Positions 1-7,531 of a stretch of DNA of 64,000 bases are shown one piece after another. The notes below the pieces were generated by a model. It saw nothing but the letters and a program-made list of their open reading frames with translations, had not been told where the DNA came from and did no database searches. Source of the stretch: Ruegeria sp. ANG-R (GTDB lineage Bacteria; Pseudomonadota; Alphaproteobacteria; Rhodobacterales; Rhodobacteraceae); contig NZ_JWLJ01000001.1 of the NCBI RefSeq assembly GCF_000813985.1, positions 732,453-796,452 of the forward strand, in the 5' to 3' direction. Numbering within the stretch: position 1 is the stretch's first letter; the number at the start of each line of letters is the position of its first letter. Both the position numbers and the translations under genes were made by a program.

Positions 1-2583
1 GAAACGCGTGTTGAGCGTCTGGCCGAGCGTGTAACGGGGCTGTTGGAGAAGCCGCTGGTCCGGGTAACCGTTCCGCTGTTGATAACCGCGATTGCGCTCG
101 CTGTACTGCACGACCTTTCTGCGCATGTGAAGTGGGCGGATATTCAGACAGATATTGCAGCGGTCTCATGGAAACTCATGTTCTTTGCGCTGTGCTGGAC
201 GGGGTTCAGTTTTCTGTCTCTCTCATTTTACGATGTCCTTGCTGTTCGGAGCGTCGCTAACGGCAAGGTTCCTCTGCCCGTTGCAGGTATGGCCGGGGCG
301 AGTGGATACGCGGTCTCGAACTGCCTTGGGTTTTCCTATATCACCGGCACTGCGGTCCGGTATCGTATCTATGCGTCGCTCGGGCTGGATCTGGGCCGTG
401 TCGCCGGGGTGATCGCGACCTCCTGGGTGGCGTTCTGGATGGGGTTCGTTCTGCTTCTCGGCCTGTTGCTGACCTTGCACCCGGATGGAATTTCCGCAGC
501 TCTGCCGATTGGGGAAACGACAGAAACCGTAATTGGCCTGTGCCTTTTGGGGGCGCTTGTGGCCCTGTTTATCTGGCTTTCAAGCGGCGGTCGGCGATTG
601 GCGTATGGCGGGATCGGGTTTAATCTTCCCGGCGGCAAACTCGCCGGTCTGCTGACGATTGCTGCGGTCGGCGATCTGTTCGGTGCCTCGATGGCGCTGT
701 ATGTGCTGATGCCGGACGATCTGGGGGTTGGCTACCCCTACTTTTTCACGATCTATATGGCAGCAATCGCCGTCGGTATCCTAAGCCATGCACCAGGCGG
801 TATTGGCGTGTTCGAGGCAACCCTGATTGCGGGCCTCGGGGCTTCGGGCAGGTCTGATGTGATTGCCTCGTTGCTGCTGTACCGGGTTGTCTACACTTTC
901 TTGCCGTTTGCCATTGCCAGCCTGTCGATCGCGGTTGCGTCAGCTCTGACCCAGCGCCAGCGCATCGGGGGGGCGGTCACCTGGGTCTATCGCGCAATCC
1001 GTCCCATTGTCCCGATGGTCGCTGCGGGTGTCGCCGCTGTGGCCGGAGTGATCCTGTTGGTCTCGGGTGCTTTGCCCTCCAGCTCTCAGAACCTGGGGAT
1101 GTTGCGCGAAGTACTGCCCCTGTCGTTTGTCGAGGCGTCCCATCTTGCGGGCAGCGCAGTGGGCGTTTTGCTGTTGCTGGTATCCCGCGGCCTGTTCCGC
1201 AAGCTCTACCGTGCGTGGGTCGTTGCGATCTTTTTGATGGTGGCGGGGTTCTTCGCCTCGCTCGCGAAGGGTCTGGATACGCACGAAGCGCTGTCCCTGT
1301 TGGTTACGATCGGCCTTCTGGCGATGTTTCGGGGCGCGTTTTACCGGGTTAGCGGCGCTTCGATCTTTCGGCTGAACATCCCCTGGCTGGTCAGTGTCGT
1401 TGCGCTGTTGGCTGTTATCTTTTGGATAGGATTGTTCGCCTATTCTCATGTCCAATACGAGAACGCGCTGTGGTGGAATTTCGCGTGGAGCGGTGACGCC
1501 TCGCGATTCCTGCGATCCAGCCTCGTGGTTGCGGTGATCCTTGGCATCGTTGCCGTGAATTCGCTGTTCGGGCGGGAAATTCCGGTACCCGTACGTACAG
1601 AGATTCCCGAGGTCGTCGAACGGCTTGTGATGGAGAGCGAGGACACCGAGTCTCAGATATCGCTGACCGGAGACAAACAATTCCTGATCTCACCCGATGA
1701 AACCGCCTTTCTTGCCTATGCCGATACCGGCAATGCGCTGATCACGAAAGGAGAGCCGGTCGGAGACGAAAAAGCGGGTCAGCAGCTGATCTGGCAATTA
1801 CGTGAAATGGCAGATCGGGAGGGCAAACTCTGTGCCTTCTACAGCGTGTCGACCAGGTATCTGCCGACATTTCTTGACCTCGGCCTGTCGATCCTGAAAA
1901 TCGGTGAGGTCGCGCGCGTTGCGTTGAAGGATTTCTCGCTGGACGGAAAGTCGCGCAAACGCTTTCGGCAAGCCAAAAACAGGGCCGAGCGCGAAGGGTA
2001 CAGGTTCGAAATCATCCCCAAGGAAAAGCTCGCGCCAGTGCTGCCGGAGCTTCGTAAAATCTCTGACCGCTGGTTGGCGCAGAAGGCGGGTGAGGAGAAG
2101 GGCTTTGCCTTGGGTGGCTTCGATGAGGGCTATCTGTCCTATTTCGACCACGCCGTTCTGCGGGACGAGACAGGCAAGATCGTGGCCTTCGCCAACCTGT
2201 TTCAGGGGGGCAACAAATCCGAGCTTTCGTTGGATTTGATGCGATATGAACCCGACTGCCCCAGTTTTGTCATGGATGCGTTGTTCGCTGAAATGATGGT
2301 GTGGGGGTCCGAGCAGGGGTTCCGCTGGTTCTCGTTGGGGGCGGCTCCGTTCTCGGGGATCGAAAACCGGCAATTGGCCTCGCTCTGGAACCGGATTGGT
2401 GGGTTCGTTTATGAACATGGCGAGCAGTTTTATCATTTCGAAGGCTTGCGCGCCTTCAAGCAGAAATTCGATCCGGAATGGAGCCCAAACTATCTGGCAA
2501 GTCCCGGCGGGTTGGCTGCGCCCCGTATTCTCTACGAGGTGAATATTCTGATTTCAGGAGGCCTGCGCGGGCTGACCAAATAG
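1..2583 (+). CDS. mprF: Bifunctional lysyl-phosphatidylglycerol synthase/flippase MprF (5' end outside window)
   Basis: MprF-family proteins transfer an amino acid from aminoacyl-tRNA to phosphatidylglycerol and flip the product to the outer leaflet, lowering surface charge and protecting against cationic peptides. The 860 visible residues show a long N-terminal membrane region with many hydrophobic helices (to about residue 530), including a glycine-rich HAPGGIGVFEA stretch typical of the flippase domain. A soluble C-terminal DUF2156 (GNAT-like) domain follows and ends with conserved segments such as FSLGAAPFSG and KFDPEW. The frame is open to the first base of the window. The first possible internal start is a TTG at 43 with no convincing ribosome site, so the true start probably lies upstream. 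The stop is three bases from the convergent stop of the outer-membrane factor gene. The aminoacyl specificity (Lys, Ala or Orn) cannot be read from the sequence. Confidence 0.9.
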   Translation, partial: ETRVERLAERVTGLLEKPLVRVTVPLLITAIALAVLHDLSAHVKWADIQTDIAAVSWKLMFFALCWTGFSFLSLSFYDVLAVRSVANGKVPLPVAGMAGASGYAVSNCLGFSYITGTAVRYRIYASLGLDLGRVAGVIATSWVAFWMGFVLLLGLLLTLHPDGISAALPIGETTETVIGLCLLGALVALFIWLSSGGRRLAYGGIGFNLPGGKLAGLLTIAAVGDLFGASMALYVLMPDDLGVGYPYFFTIYMAAIAVGILSHAPGGIGVFEATLIAGLGASGRSDVIASLLLYRVVYTFLPFAIASLSIAVASALTQRQRIGGAVTWVYRAIRPIVPMVAAGVAAVAGVILLVSGALPSSSQNLGMLREVLPLSFVEASHLAGSAVGVLLLLVSRGLFRKLYRAWVVAIFLMVAGFFASLAKGLDTHEALSLLVTIGLLAMFRGAFYRVSGASIFRLNIPWLVSVVALLAVIFWIGLFAYSHVQYENALWWNFAWSGDASRFLRSSLVVAVILGIVAVNSLFGREIPVPVRTEIPEVVERLVMESEDTESQISLTGDKQFLISPDETAFLAYADTGNALITKGEPVGDEKAGQQLIWQLREMADREGKLCAFYSVSTRYLPTFLDLGLSILKIGEVARVALKDFSLDGKSRKRFRQAKNRAEREGYRFEIIPKEKLAPVLPELRKISDRWLAQKAGEEKGFALGGFDEGYLSYFDHAVLRDETGKIVAFANLFQGGNKSELSLDLMRYEPDCPSFVMDALFAEMMVWGSEQGFRWFSLGAAPFSGIENRQLASLWNRIGGFVYEHGEQFYHFEGLRAFKQKFDPEWSPNYLASPGGLAAPRILYEVNILISGGLRGLTK

Positions 2584-2586
2584 CGA

Positions 2587-4146
2587 TCAGTTCAAGCTGG
2601 CATGCGTTGGTGTTTTCTCAAGCAGGTCACCCCAGTCGGTGCGATAGGCCATTTCGGCCAGAACCGTTTCGGGCAGGAATTCCTGATTCTGCCGGATTTG
2701 CCAGCCGCCACCGAGGCCCTTGTAGATTGCGACCAGATTGGACGAGACCTCCTGCCGCGCTTCGATCAGATTGGCCTGCGATCGCAGCAGCGCCGTCTGC
2801 GTGTTCAGAATTCGGGAATAGCTGGCAATGCCGTCGCGGTATTGGTCGACCGCGATTTCAGCCGCCTTGCGCGATGCCTCGACGCTGCGTTGGTAGAAAG
2901 TGACCTGTTTGCGTGCCTGCGCATAGGCCACCATCGCGCTTTCGACTTCGGAATACGCGGTCAGCACGGTGTTCTGGTAATTGGCGATCAGCGCCTGATA
3001 GGCGGCGTCCTGTGCGCGCACATTGTTCTTGATGCGGCCATAGTTCAGGACGTTCCAGACGACACCTGCATTCGCCAGTCCCGTCGCGCTGTTGGTGCTG
3101 AACAGGTCGCGCCCGCCCGAAGCCTGCAAGCCGATTGACCCGGATAGGATGAACTGCGGATAGAGATCGGCCAAAGCGATTCCCACTTGGGCAGATTGCG
3201 TGGCCGCCGCCAGTTCGGCGGCCCGCACGTCCGGCCGCCGCCGCAGCAATTCGGCCGGAACCCCTACAGCCACATTGGAGCGCGCCGATGGAATACGGCC
3301 CGAATTGCCGATCAAGCCCGCCATCTGAGACGGGGTTTTCCCCAATAGAACCGCCAGCGCGTTCTTGGCCTGTTGGATATCGCTTTCAAGCTCTGGCACC
3401 AGCGCCTTGGTGTTGTTGAGCAGAGCGGTCGATTCCTGCACATCCAGCTCGGTCGTCACACCGTTGTTGAAGCGCAACTGAGTCAGGTCTGCCGACTCCT
3501 GTTGGATCGTAATGTTTTCCCGCGCAATGCGCAGAGCCTCTTGCAACGAACGGATGTTGATATACAGCGCCGCGACGTCGCCGGTCAGCGTGACCAGAGC
3601 GTCGTCATAATTGGCAACCTGTAGTGCAAGGTTCGACCGCGCGGCCTGCACGCCGCGCCGTTGCTGGCCCCAAATGTCCAGTTCCCATTGCGCATCAAAT
3701 CCCACTTGAGAGGTCGAGAATTCGGTATCCAAAGGAATGATCCGCCGGATATCCGAAATCGGCCCGAGGTTGTCGCTGATCTGTCGGCGTTGCAGTGACC
3801 CGCCCACGGCCTGCGATTGCGGGTAGAGCTCTCCAAATGCGATGCCAAGTTGCGCACGGGCCTGCAGCACGCGTGCGCCTGCGACCTGCAAGGTCAGGTT
3901 TTGCGCATAGGCCTCGGCGATTAGTTTGTTCAGCGTCGGATCGTTGAATGTCTCCCACCAGCGCACAACGGGGGCACTTCGCGAGGTCAGGCCGCTTTGG
4001 CCCACGCTGGGGCTGTTGACCTCGATCCATTGCTTCACGACCGGAGAGTTCGGGCGCACGAAATCCGGTCCCACCGGCGTACAGGCGGCGAGGGTGGCGG
4101 CGCAAAGGGCAGAGCCCAACAACCGGCGGAGTGTCATTTTGCGCAT
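2587..4146 (-). CDS. Outer-membrane efflux lipoprotein, NodT/TolC family
   Basis: This is the outer-membrane channel component of a tripartite exporter. The 519-residue protein starts with a lipoprotein signal peptide whose lipobox (LAAC, Cys at about residue 22) is followed by TPVGPDF, the usual N-terminus of the NodT family. The rest is two OEP repeats rich in Ala, Gln and Leu, with family phrases such as LLRRRPDVRAAE and NYGRIKNN. The start lies 2 bases beyond the stop of the HlyD-type gene, so the two are almost certainly co-transcribed and probably form one system. The substrate is unknown. Confidence 0.93.
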   Translation of the reverse strand: MRKMTLRRLLGSALCAATLAACTPVGPDFVRPNSPVVKQWIEVNSPSVGQSGLTSRSAPVVRWWETFNDPTLNKLIAEAYAQNLTLQVAGARVLQARAQLGIAFGELYPQSQAVGGSLQRRQISDNLGPISDIRRIIPLDTEFSTSQVGFDAQWELDIWGQQRRGVQAARSNLALQVANYDDALVTLTGDVAALYINIRSLQEALRIARENITIQQESADLTQLRFNNGVTTELDVQESTALLNNTKALVPELESDIQQAKNALAVLLGKTPSQMAGLIGNSGRIPSARSNVAVGVPAELLRRRPDVRAAELAAATQSAQVGIALADLYPQFILSGSIGLQASGGRDLFSTNSATGLANAGVVWNVLNYGRIKNNVRAQDAAYQALIANYQNTVLTAYSEVESAMVAYAQARKQVTFYQRSVEASRKAAEIAVDQYRDGIASYSRILNTQTALLRSQANLIEARQEVSSNLVAIYKGLGGGWQIRQNQEFLPETVLAEMAYRTDWGDLLEKTPTHASLN

Positions 4147-4148
4147 CC

Positions 4149-5294
4149 TCAGATATCCAGTGGCCGGATGAAGTTGGCGAAGGAATAGAGGCGGATATTG
4201 ATGCGCCTCAGAAACTCAAAGCTTTTGCCCATGCCCGTGTAGATCGCCACCGCAGCATGGCCGCCCGCGGGGAAGGTGTGCCCCTCGGGCACTTCGACCG
4301 AGATTTGAACCGCGATGCGACCCGGCAGCTTTGGCAGTTCAAATCCGGGCAGGCGGCCTGAGGGCAGGTATTGGCCCTGACGTGTGGCCCACCAGACGGC
4401 TTCGACCTTGCCGGTCAGAATTTCTCCGGGATAGAGGTCCAGCGCAACTTCAACCGGTTGGCCGACTTCGACAAATTTCAGGTTCTGCTGGCGGAATGTG
4501 GCCAGAATATAGGGGCTTTCCTCGGTAACAAAACTGGCAATGGCACCCAGACGAATTTCCCCCACGACCATCCCTGGGCGGGCCTGTTGCGAGACGATCA
4601 TGCCATTTTCAGGGGCATAGATCGTTGTGTTGTCCAGAAAATACTCGGCCTCGGCCAGCTGCGCCTCAGCCTCGATAACGCCGGTGTTCACGCCGTCGAT
4701 CTGCGAATCCAGCGCAAGGTTGGCCTTTTCCAGATTGGCCTGAGCTTCTTTGATCTTCGCCTGATCTTCCGCGACCTGTTCGTTCCAGCGGTCAAGCTCA
4801 TCCTGACGGGCACCCCCGGCAGGAACAAGGTTCTCGTATCGCGCTTGCTCGGTCAGCGCATAAGCCAGTTGCGCGTTTGCGCGTTCGACTGCTTCGCCAG
4901 CGGCGATGACGTCCTGTTCAAGAATCTTCGCGTTTTGTTGCGCCGCCACCAGCTGAGCATTCGCCTTGTCCACGGCCAGCGAAAATACCGTGTCGTCGAA
5001 CTGGTACAGCGGTTCCCCCTTCGTGACCCAGGTGTTCGGCTCGACCAGAACCTCGGACAGGATTGTGGGCTGTGTCAGGCGTGGGACGATCTGGATGGTG
5101 GACCGCACGACGTGGCTGTCGACCGAGAAGGGCTGAAAAAACCGCAAGGCGACTAAAAAGATCAGCAGCAGATGCGCGCCGACCCAGAAGGAGACGATCC
5201 CCCACATGATGTTGAATTTCAGCCATTGCACCTTGAAGAAGATGAACCAGACAAAAATGATGTAGAAGAGTGTGATGCCAAGGGCGACGAACAT
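4149..5294 (-). CDS. HlyD-family membrane fusion protein (YiaV/EmrA-like)
   Basis: Periplasmic adaptor of a secretion or efflux system. The 381 residues contain one or two N-terminal membrane helices (about residues 5-25 and 30-52), a biotinyl-lipoyl-like half motif (VEPNTWVTKGEPLYQFD), a long alpha-helical hairpin (about residues 100-210), a second lipoyl half (IYAPENGMIVSQQARPGMVV) and a beta-barrel domain. It sits 21 bases after the DUF3302 gene, the same pairing as yiaW-yiaV in Escherichia coli, and just before the NodT-type channel gene. No inner-membrane ATPase or MFS pump is encoded next to it, so the energy-coupling partner is not evident. Confidence 0.9.
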   Translation of the reverse strand: MFVALGITLFYIIFVWFIFFKVQWLKFNIMWGIVSFWVGAHLLLIFLVALRFFQPFSVDSHVVRSTIQIVPRLTQPTILSEVLVEPNTWVTKGEPLYQFDDTVFSLAVDKANAQLVAAQQNAKILEQDVIAAGEAVERANAQLAYALTEQARYENLVPAGGARQDELDRWNEQVAEDQAKIKEAQANLEKANLALDSQIDGVNTGVIEAEAQLAEAEYFLDNTTIYAPENGMIVSQQARPGMVVGEIRLGAIASFVTEESPYILATFRQQNLKFVEVGQPVEVALDLYPGEILTGKVEAVWWATRQGQYLPSGRLPGFELPKLPGRIAVQISVEVPEGHTFPAGGHAAVAIYTGMGKSFEFLRRINIRLYSFANFIRPLDI

Positions 5295-5315
5295 GAGTGC
5301 TGAATTCCTTCGACC

Positions 5316-5678
5316 TTAACTTTGCTTTGTCTCGTCAGTATCCAACGGGTCCTGATATTCCGGTTTGACGGTACCGCCCAAACGCTTGATCTCATCCCGG
5401 ATGGCTTTGCGTTCGTCGTCGGGACCTCGGCGCATATCGACGGTCACGCCATCGTGGAAGGCCCAGATGAAGGCATGAACCCAGGGGACGATAGCGAGAA
5501 ACCCCATCCAACCCATGATTTTGACGGCCTCGGCATGTGGATGGTTGCGCTTGATCGCAATTCGACCGGGCAAGCCCATGATAAACAGAAACAATGCCAT
5601 CACAGCTGCCAGCAGCAGGATCAGCGCGACAAATGTCAGATAATCATAGTAGCCAAGTGGCTGCCCCAAAAGTCCCAT
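5316..5678 (-). CDS. DUF3302 inner-membrane protein (YiaW-like)
   Basis: A 120-residue membrane protein with two or three hydrophobic segments (about residues 10-33 and 53-72) followed by a charged cytoplasmic tail. It matches the DUF3302 family (YiaW), which habitually neighbours HlyD-type adaptors. I chose the ATG at 5678 because AGGAGG lies seven bases before it. A longer frame starting at 5738 would run into the dsbB coding region and has no such site. The biochemical role of the family is unknown; the context suggests an accessory subunit of the adaptor/channel pair downstream. Confidence 0.82.
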   Translation of the reverse strand: MGLLGQPLGYYDYLTFVALILLLAAVMALFLFIMGLPGRIAIKRNHPHAEAVKIMGWMGFLAIVPWVHAFIWAFHDGVTVDMRRGPDDERKAIRDEIKRLGGTVKPEYQDPLDTDETKQS

Positions 5679-5712
5679 GCCCGTGCCTCCTGTTGGGAAG
5701 GTTGATCCATCC

Positions 5713-6282
5713 TCAGTCGTTGTTGCCCAGTTCGTCAATCAATTTGTAGCTGGTCGGAGGGTCAGCGCAAATCCCGGGGCCGCATTCGATCAGCGTCGAG
5801 ACTGCATTCAGTGCGGCCAGTGCCAACAGCACGAAGAATGCGACCTTGGCCAAGTGGCTGCCCCCGAAACGATGCTGTGTGTTTGTGTCTTCGGCATATT
5901 GCCGGTCGAACATCAGCATGATTGCCGTGCCCAGTAGTACCAGAAAAAAGCAAATCGCCGCCCATGTGTAATAGTGCAGGCCCATAACGGGTGAGCCATA
6001 GTGACCTGTACCCGGAACAATATGCAGCAGAATCTGGCGTATCGAAACGCTGCCTCCGTACAGCGCGGCAAGCAGCATCAGGGCGTAGTGCTGTGCGCGG
6101 GCGCCGTATAGCAGATTCAGCCCAAGCCCGACGCCAACGGCGACAAATCCGACGCGCTGCAGCAGGCAAAGCGGGCAGGGCAGTTCATCAAGCGAGAACT
6201 GGTAGGCATAAGCCAGTACGAGCACGAGGCTGACGGCGAATGCGCCGAGGGCGTTCAGGGTGCGGGACAGATCAGGTGTCAT
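5713..6282 (-). CDS. dsbB: DsbB-like disulfide bond formation protein with C-terminal second cysteine pair
   Basis: DsbB proteins reoxidise periplasmic thiol oxidases and pass the electrons to quinone. This 189-residue protein has the first redox motif CPLC (Cys36, Cys39) just after membrane helix 1, followed by the usual QR. Hydrophobic segments at about residues 11-28, 41-60, 66-88, 105-124 and 146-164 suggest five helices rather than four. The loop between helices 3 and 4, which holds the second cysteine pair in E. coli DsbB, has no cysteine. Instead Cys167 and Cys172 lie in a tail after helix 5, which would be periplasmic. The gene follows a DUF5993 mini-gene at 12 bases and precedes DUF3302 by 34 bases, so it is probably in the same operon as the export genes. 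Confidence 0.88.
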   Translation of the reverse strand: MTPDLSRTLNALGAFAVSLVLVLAYAYQFSLDELPCPLCLLQRVGFVAVGVGLGLNLLYGARAQHYALMLLAALYGGSVSIRQILLHIVPGTGHYGSPVMGLHYYTWAAICFFLVLLGTAIMLMFDRQYAEDTNTQHRFGGSHLAKVAFFVLLALAALNAVSTLIECGPGICADPPTSYKLIDELGNND

Positions 6283-6294
6283 TACAGCAAGCCC

Positions 6295-6450
6295 TCATAG
6301 CTGAATGGTAAGAACGCTGGTGGCATGAAACTTCAGCCAATAGACGCTCAACGCCAGCGTGATCAGGAACAAGGTGGTTCCGGCGCGGGTGCGGCCGAAA
6401 TAATTCAATCCCATAGTGATGGTAAGTAACGAGAACAAAAGCGCGATCAT
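6295..6450 (-). CDS. DUF5993-like small membrane protein (51 aa)
   Basis: This short frame begins with ATG at 6450 and encodes 51 residues, starting MIALLFSLLTITMGLNYFG and ending VLTIQL. It has two hydrophobic segments (about residues 2-16 and 26-40) separated by a GRTRAG turn. Size, hydrophobic layout and position immediately before dsbB fit the DUF5993 family, which is usually found next to DsbB-like genes. A GAGAGG sequence lies 12 bases upstream, rather far for a ribosome site. The stop overlaps the ribosome-site region of dsbB, which suggests translational coupling. Function is unknown; a small partner subunit of the DsbB-like protein is an inference from context. Confidence 0.7.
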   Translation of the reverse strand: MIALLFSLLTITMGLNYFGRTRAGTTLFLITLALSVYWLKFHATSVLTIQL

Positions 6451-6562
6451 GGTCCGAAGTTGCCTCTCTTCCAGGCCGGATACGTATGATCACAACTGTG
6501 TCAGGTGGATCGGATTCTGGCAAGCGGCGACAACTATAACGCGTGGTGATCCGAGGTGGAGC

Positions 6563-7324
6563 CTACGGGCATTCGACGATGCGCGTTTGCCACTCGACGC
6601 ATTTCAAAGGCAAATCGCCCGGCAGTGATGTATCGGTATAGATCCTGTCGATATCCGCCAGTGAGGCGATGCGGGCCGGGGCGGTTCGCTGAAATTTCGA
6701 GCTGTCGGCGACAAGGCTGATCTGCCGGGCCTGCGCGATGATGGTCTGACTGACCAATACTTCCTGCAGATCGAAATCCATCAGGTCGCCGTCTTCATCC
6801 AATGCGGAGCAACCGATAATCGCGTGATCGAATTTGAAGTGCTGGATGGTCGAGACCGTCAGGTTACCGACCAGCCCGCTATCCGACCGGCGCAGAACTC
6901 CGCCCGCGACGACGATCTGACAGTCCGGGTTTTCGGCCAGAATATGGGCCACGTTCATATTGTTGGTCACGACCATGAGGTTCTTATGATGGAGCATCTG
7001 TCGCGCAACCGCCTCGGTCGAGGTGCCGATGTTCATGAATACCGAACTGCCTTCGGGTATGTCTGTTGCACATCGTTCCGCTATGCGGGTTTTGGCGTCA
7101 TGGTTCAGGGCGCGCCGGTCTTCATAGCCGATATTGGATACGCCTGAACGCAGGACTGCCCCCCCATGAACCCGATCCAGCTTGCCGGCGTCGGAAAGCT
7201 CGGTCAGGTCGCGGCGTATGGTCTGGACCGTCACCTGAAACCGGTCGGCCAGCCCCTCGACAGTGACGCGACCTTCCTCCTTGGCCACTTCAAGAATATC
7301 CGATTGGCGAAATGACAGGGACAT
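6563..7324 (-). CDS. glpR: DeoR-family transcriptional regulator, GlpR type
   Basis: A sugar-phosphate-responsive repressor, predicted to control glycerol-3-phosphate catabolism because it is divergent from glpD. The 253-residue protein has the DeoR helix-turn-helix at the N-terminus (residues about 5-57, RQSDILEVAKEEGRV and TIRRDLTEL) and the C-terminal sensor domain with family motifs VFMNIGTSTEAVA, VVTNNMNVA and VADSSKF. I chose the ATG at 7324 (MSLSFRQ) because GGAG lies about eight bases upstream; the frame extends further but would then be translated from the tandem repeat region. Operator-like sequences occur between this gene and glpD. Confidence 0.92.
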   Translation of the reverse strand: MSLSFRQSDILEVAKEEGRVTVEGLADRFQVTVQTIRRDLTELSDAGKLDRVHGGAVLRSGVSNIGYEDRRALNHDAKTRIAERCATDIPEGSSVFMNIGTSTEAVARQMLHHKNLMVVTNNMNVAHILAENPDCQIVVAGGVLRRSDSGLVGNLTVSTIQHFKFDHAIIGCSALDEDGDLMDFDLQEVLVSQTIIAQARQISLVADSSKFQRTAPARIASLADIDRIYTDTSLPGDLPLKCVEWQTRIVECP

Positions 7325-7339
7325 TGATGGGCTCCGTGC

Positions 7340-7369
7340 TTCGATGGTTCGATGGTTCGATGGTTCGAT
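7340..7369. repeat. Tandem 8-bp repeat (TTCGATGG), 3.75 copies
   Basis: Three perfect copies of TTCGATGG and a partial fourth (TTCGAT) lie 15 bases beyond the glpR start, inside its likely 5' untranslated leader. This unit is not a multiple of three and is outside the coding region, so slippage would change leader length rather than reading frame. Confidence 0.9.
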
Positions 7370-7453
7370 TTTGTTCTTTTCGGGTGGATGAGCAAGTGTA
7401 TTTACGGATTGCTTCACATTATTTCTGCCGATTTAGCAAAAAGCGAACAAAAT
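7368..7453. promoter_or_regulatory. Paired GlpR operator-like sites in the glpR-glpD intergenic region
   Basis: ATTTTGTTCTTTTCG at 7368-7382 and AAAAAGCGAACAAAAT at 7438-7453 are in opposite orientation; read on the same strand both begin ATTTTGTTC. The second contains CGAACA, the half-site of the E. coli GlpR operator (TGTTCG/CGAACA). The sites flank the divergent start region, and the right one ends 13 bases before the predicted glpD -35 element. Their use by this GlpR is inferred. Confidence 0.55.
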
Positions 7454-7465
7454 AGAAAAATAGTG

Positions 7466-7494
7466 TTGACGATGCGAAGGAGCGTGCGGCTAAT
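7466..7494 (+). promoter_or_regulatory. Predicted glpD promoter
   Basis: TTGACG at 7466-7471, a 17-base spacer and GCTAAT at 7489-7494 resemble a sigma-70-type promoter. The operator-like sequence at 7438-7453 lies just upstream. If this promoter is used, the glpD start must be downstream of about 7500, which agrees with the ATG at 7532. Confidence 0.5.
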
Positions 7495-7531
7495 GCGATC
7501 GAAACTAGCCGCATTGGGGAATCATTTGGAT

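Noticed and set aside
30-45. TTG at 43 as the true start of mprF
   Set aside because: The frame is open to the left edge of the window and no ribosome site precedes this TTG, so the gene more likely starts outside.
940-1680. Open frame of 246 codons on the minus strand
   Set aside because: Lies inside mprF and is rich in Gln, Arg and His, the usual result of reading membrane-protein DNA backwards.
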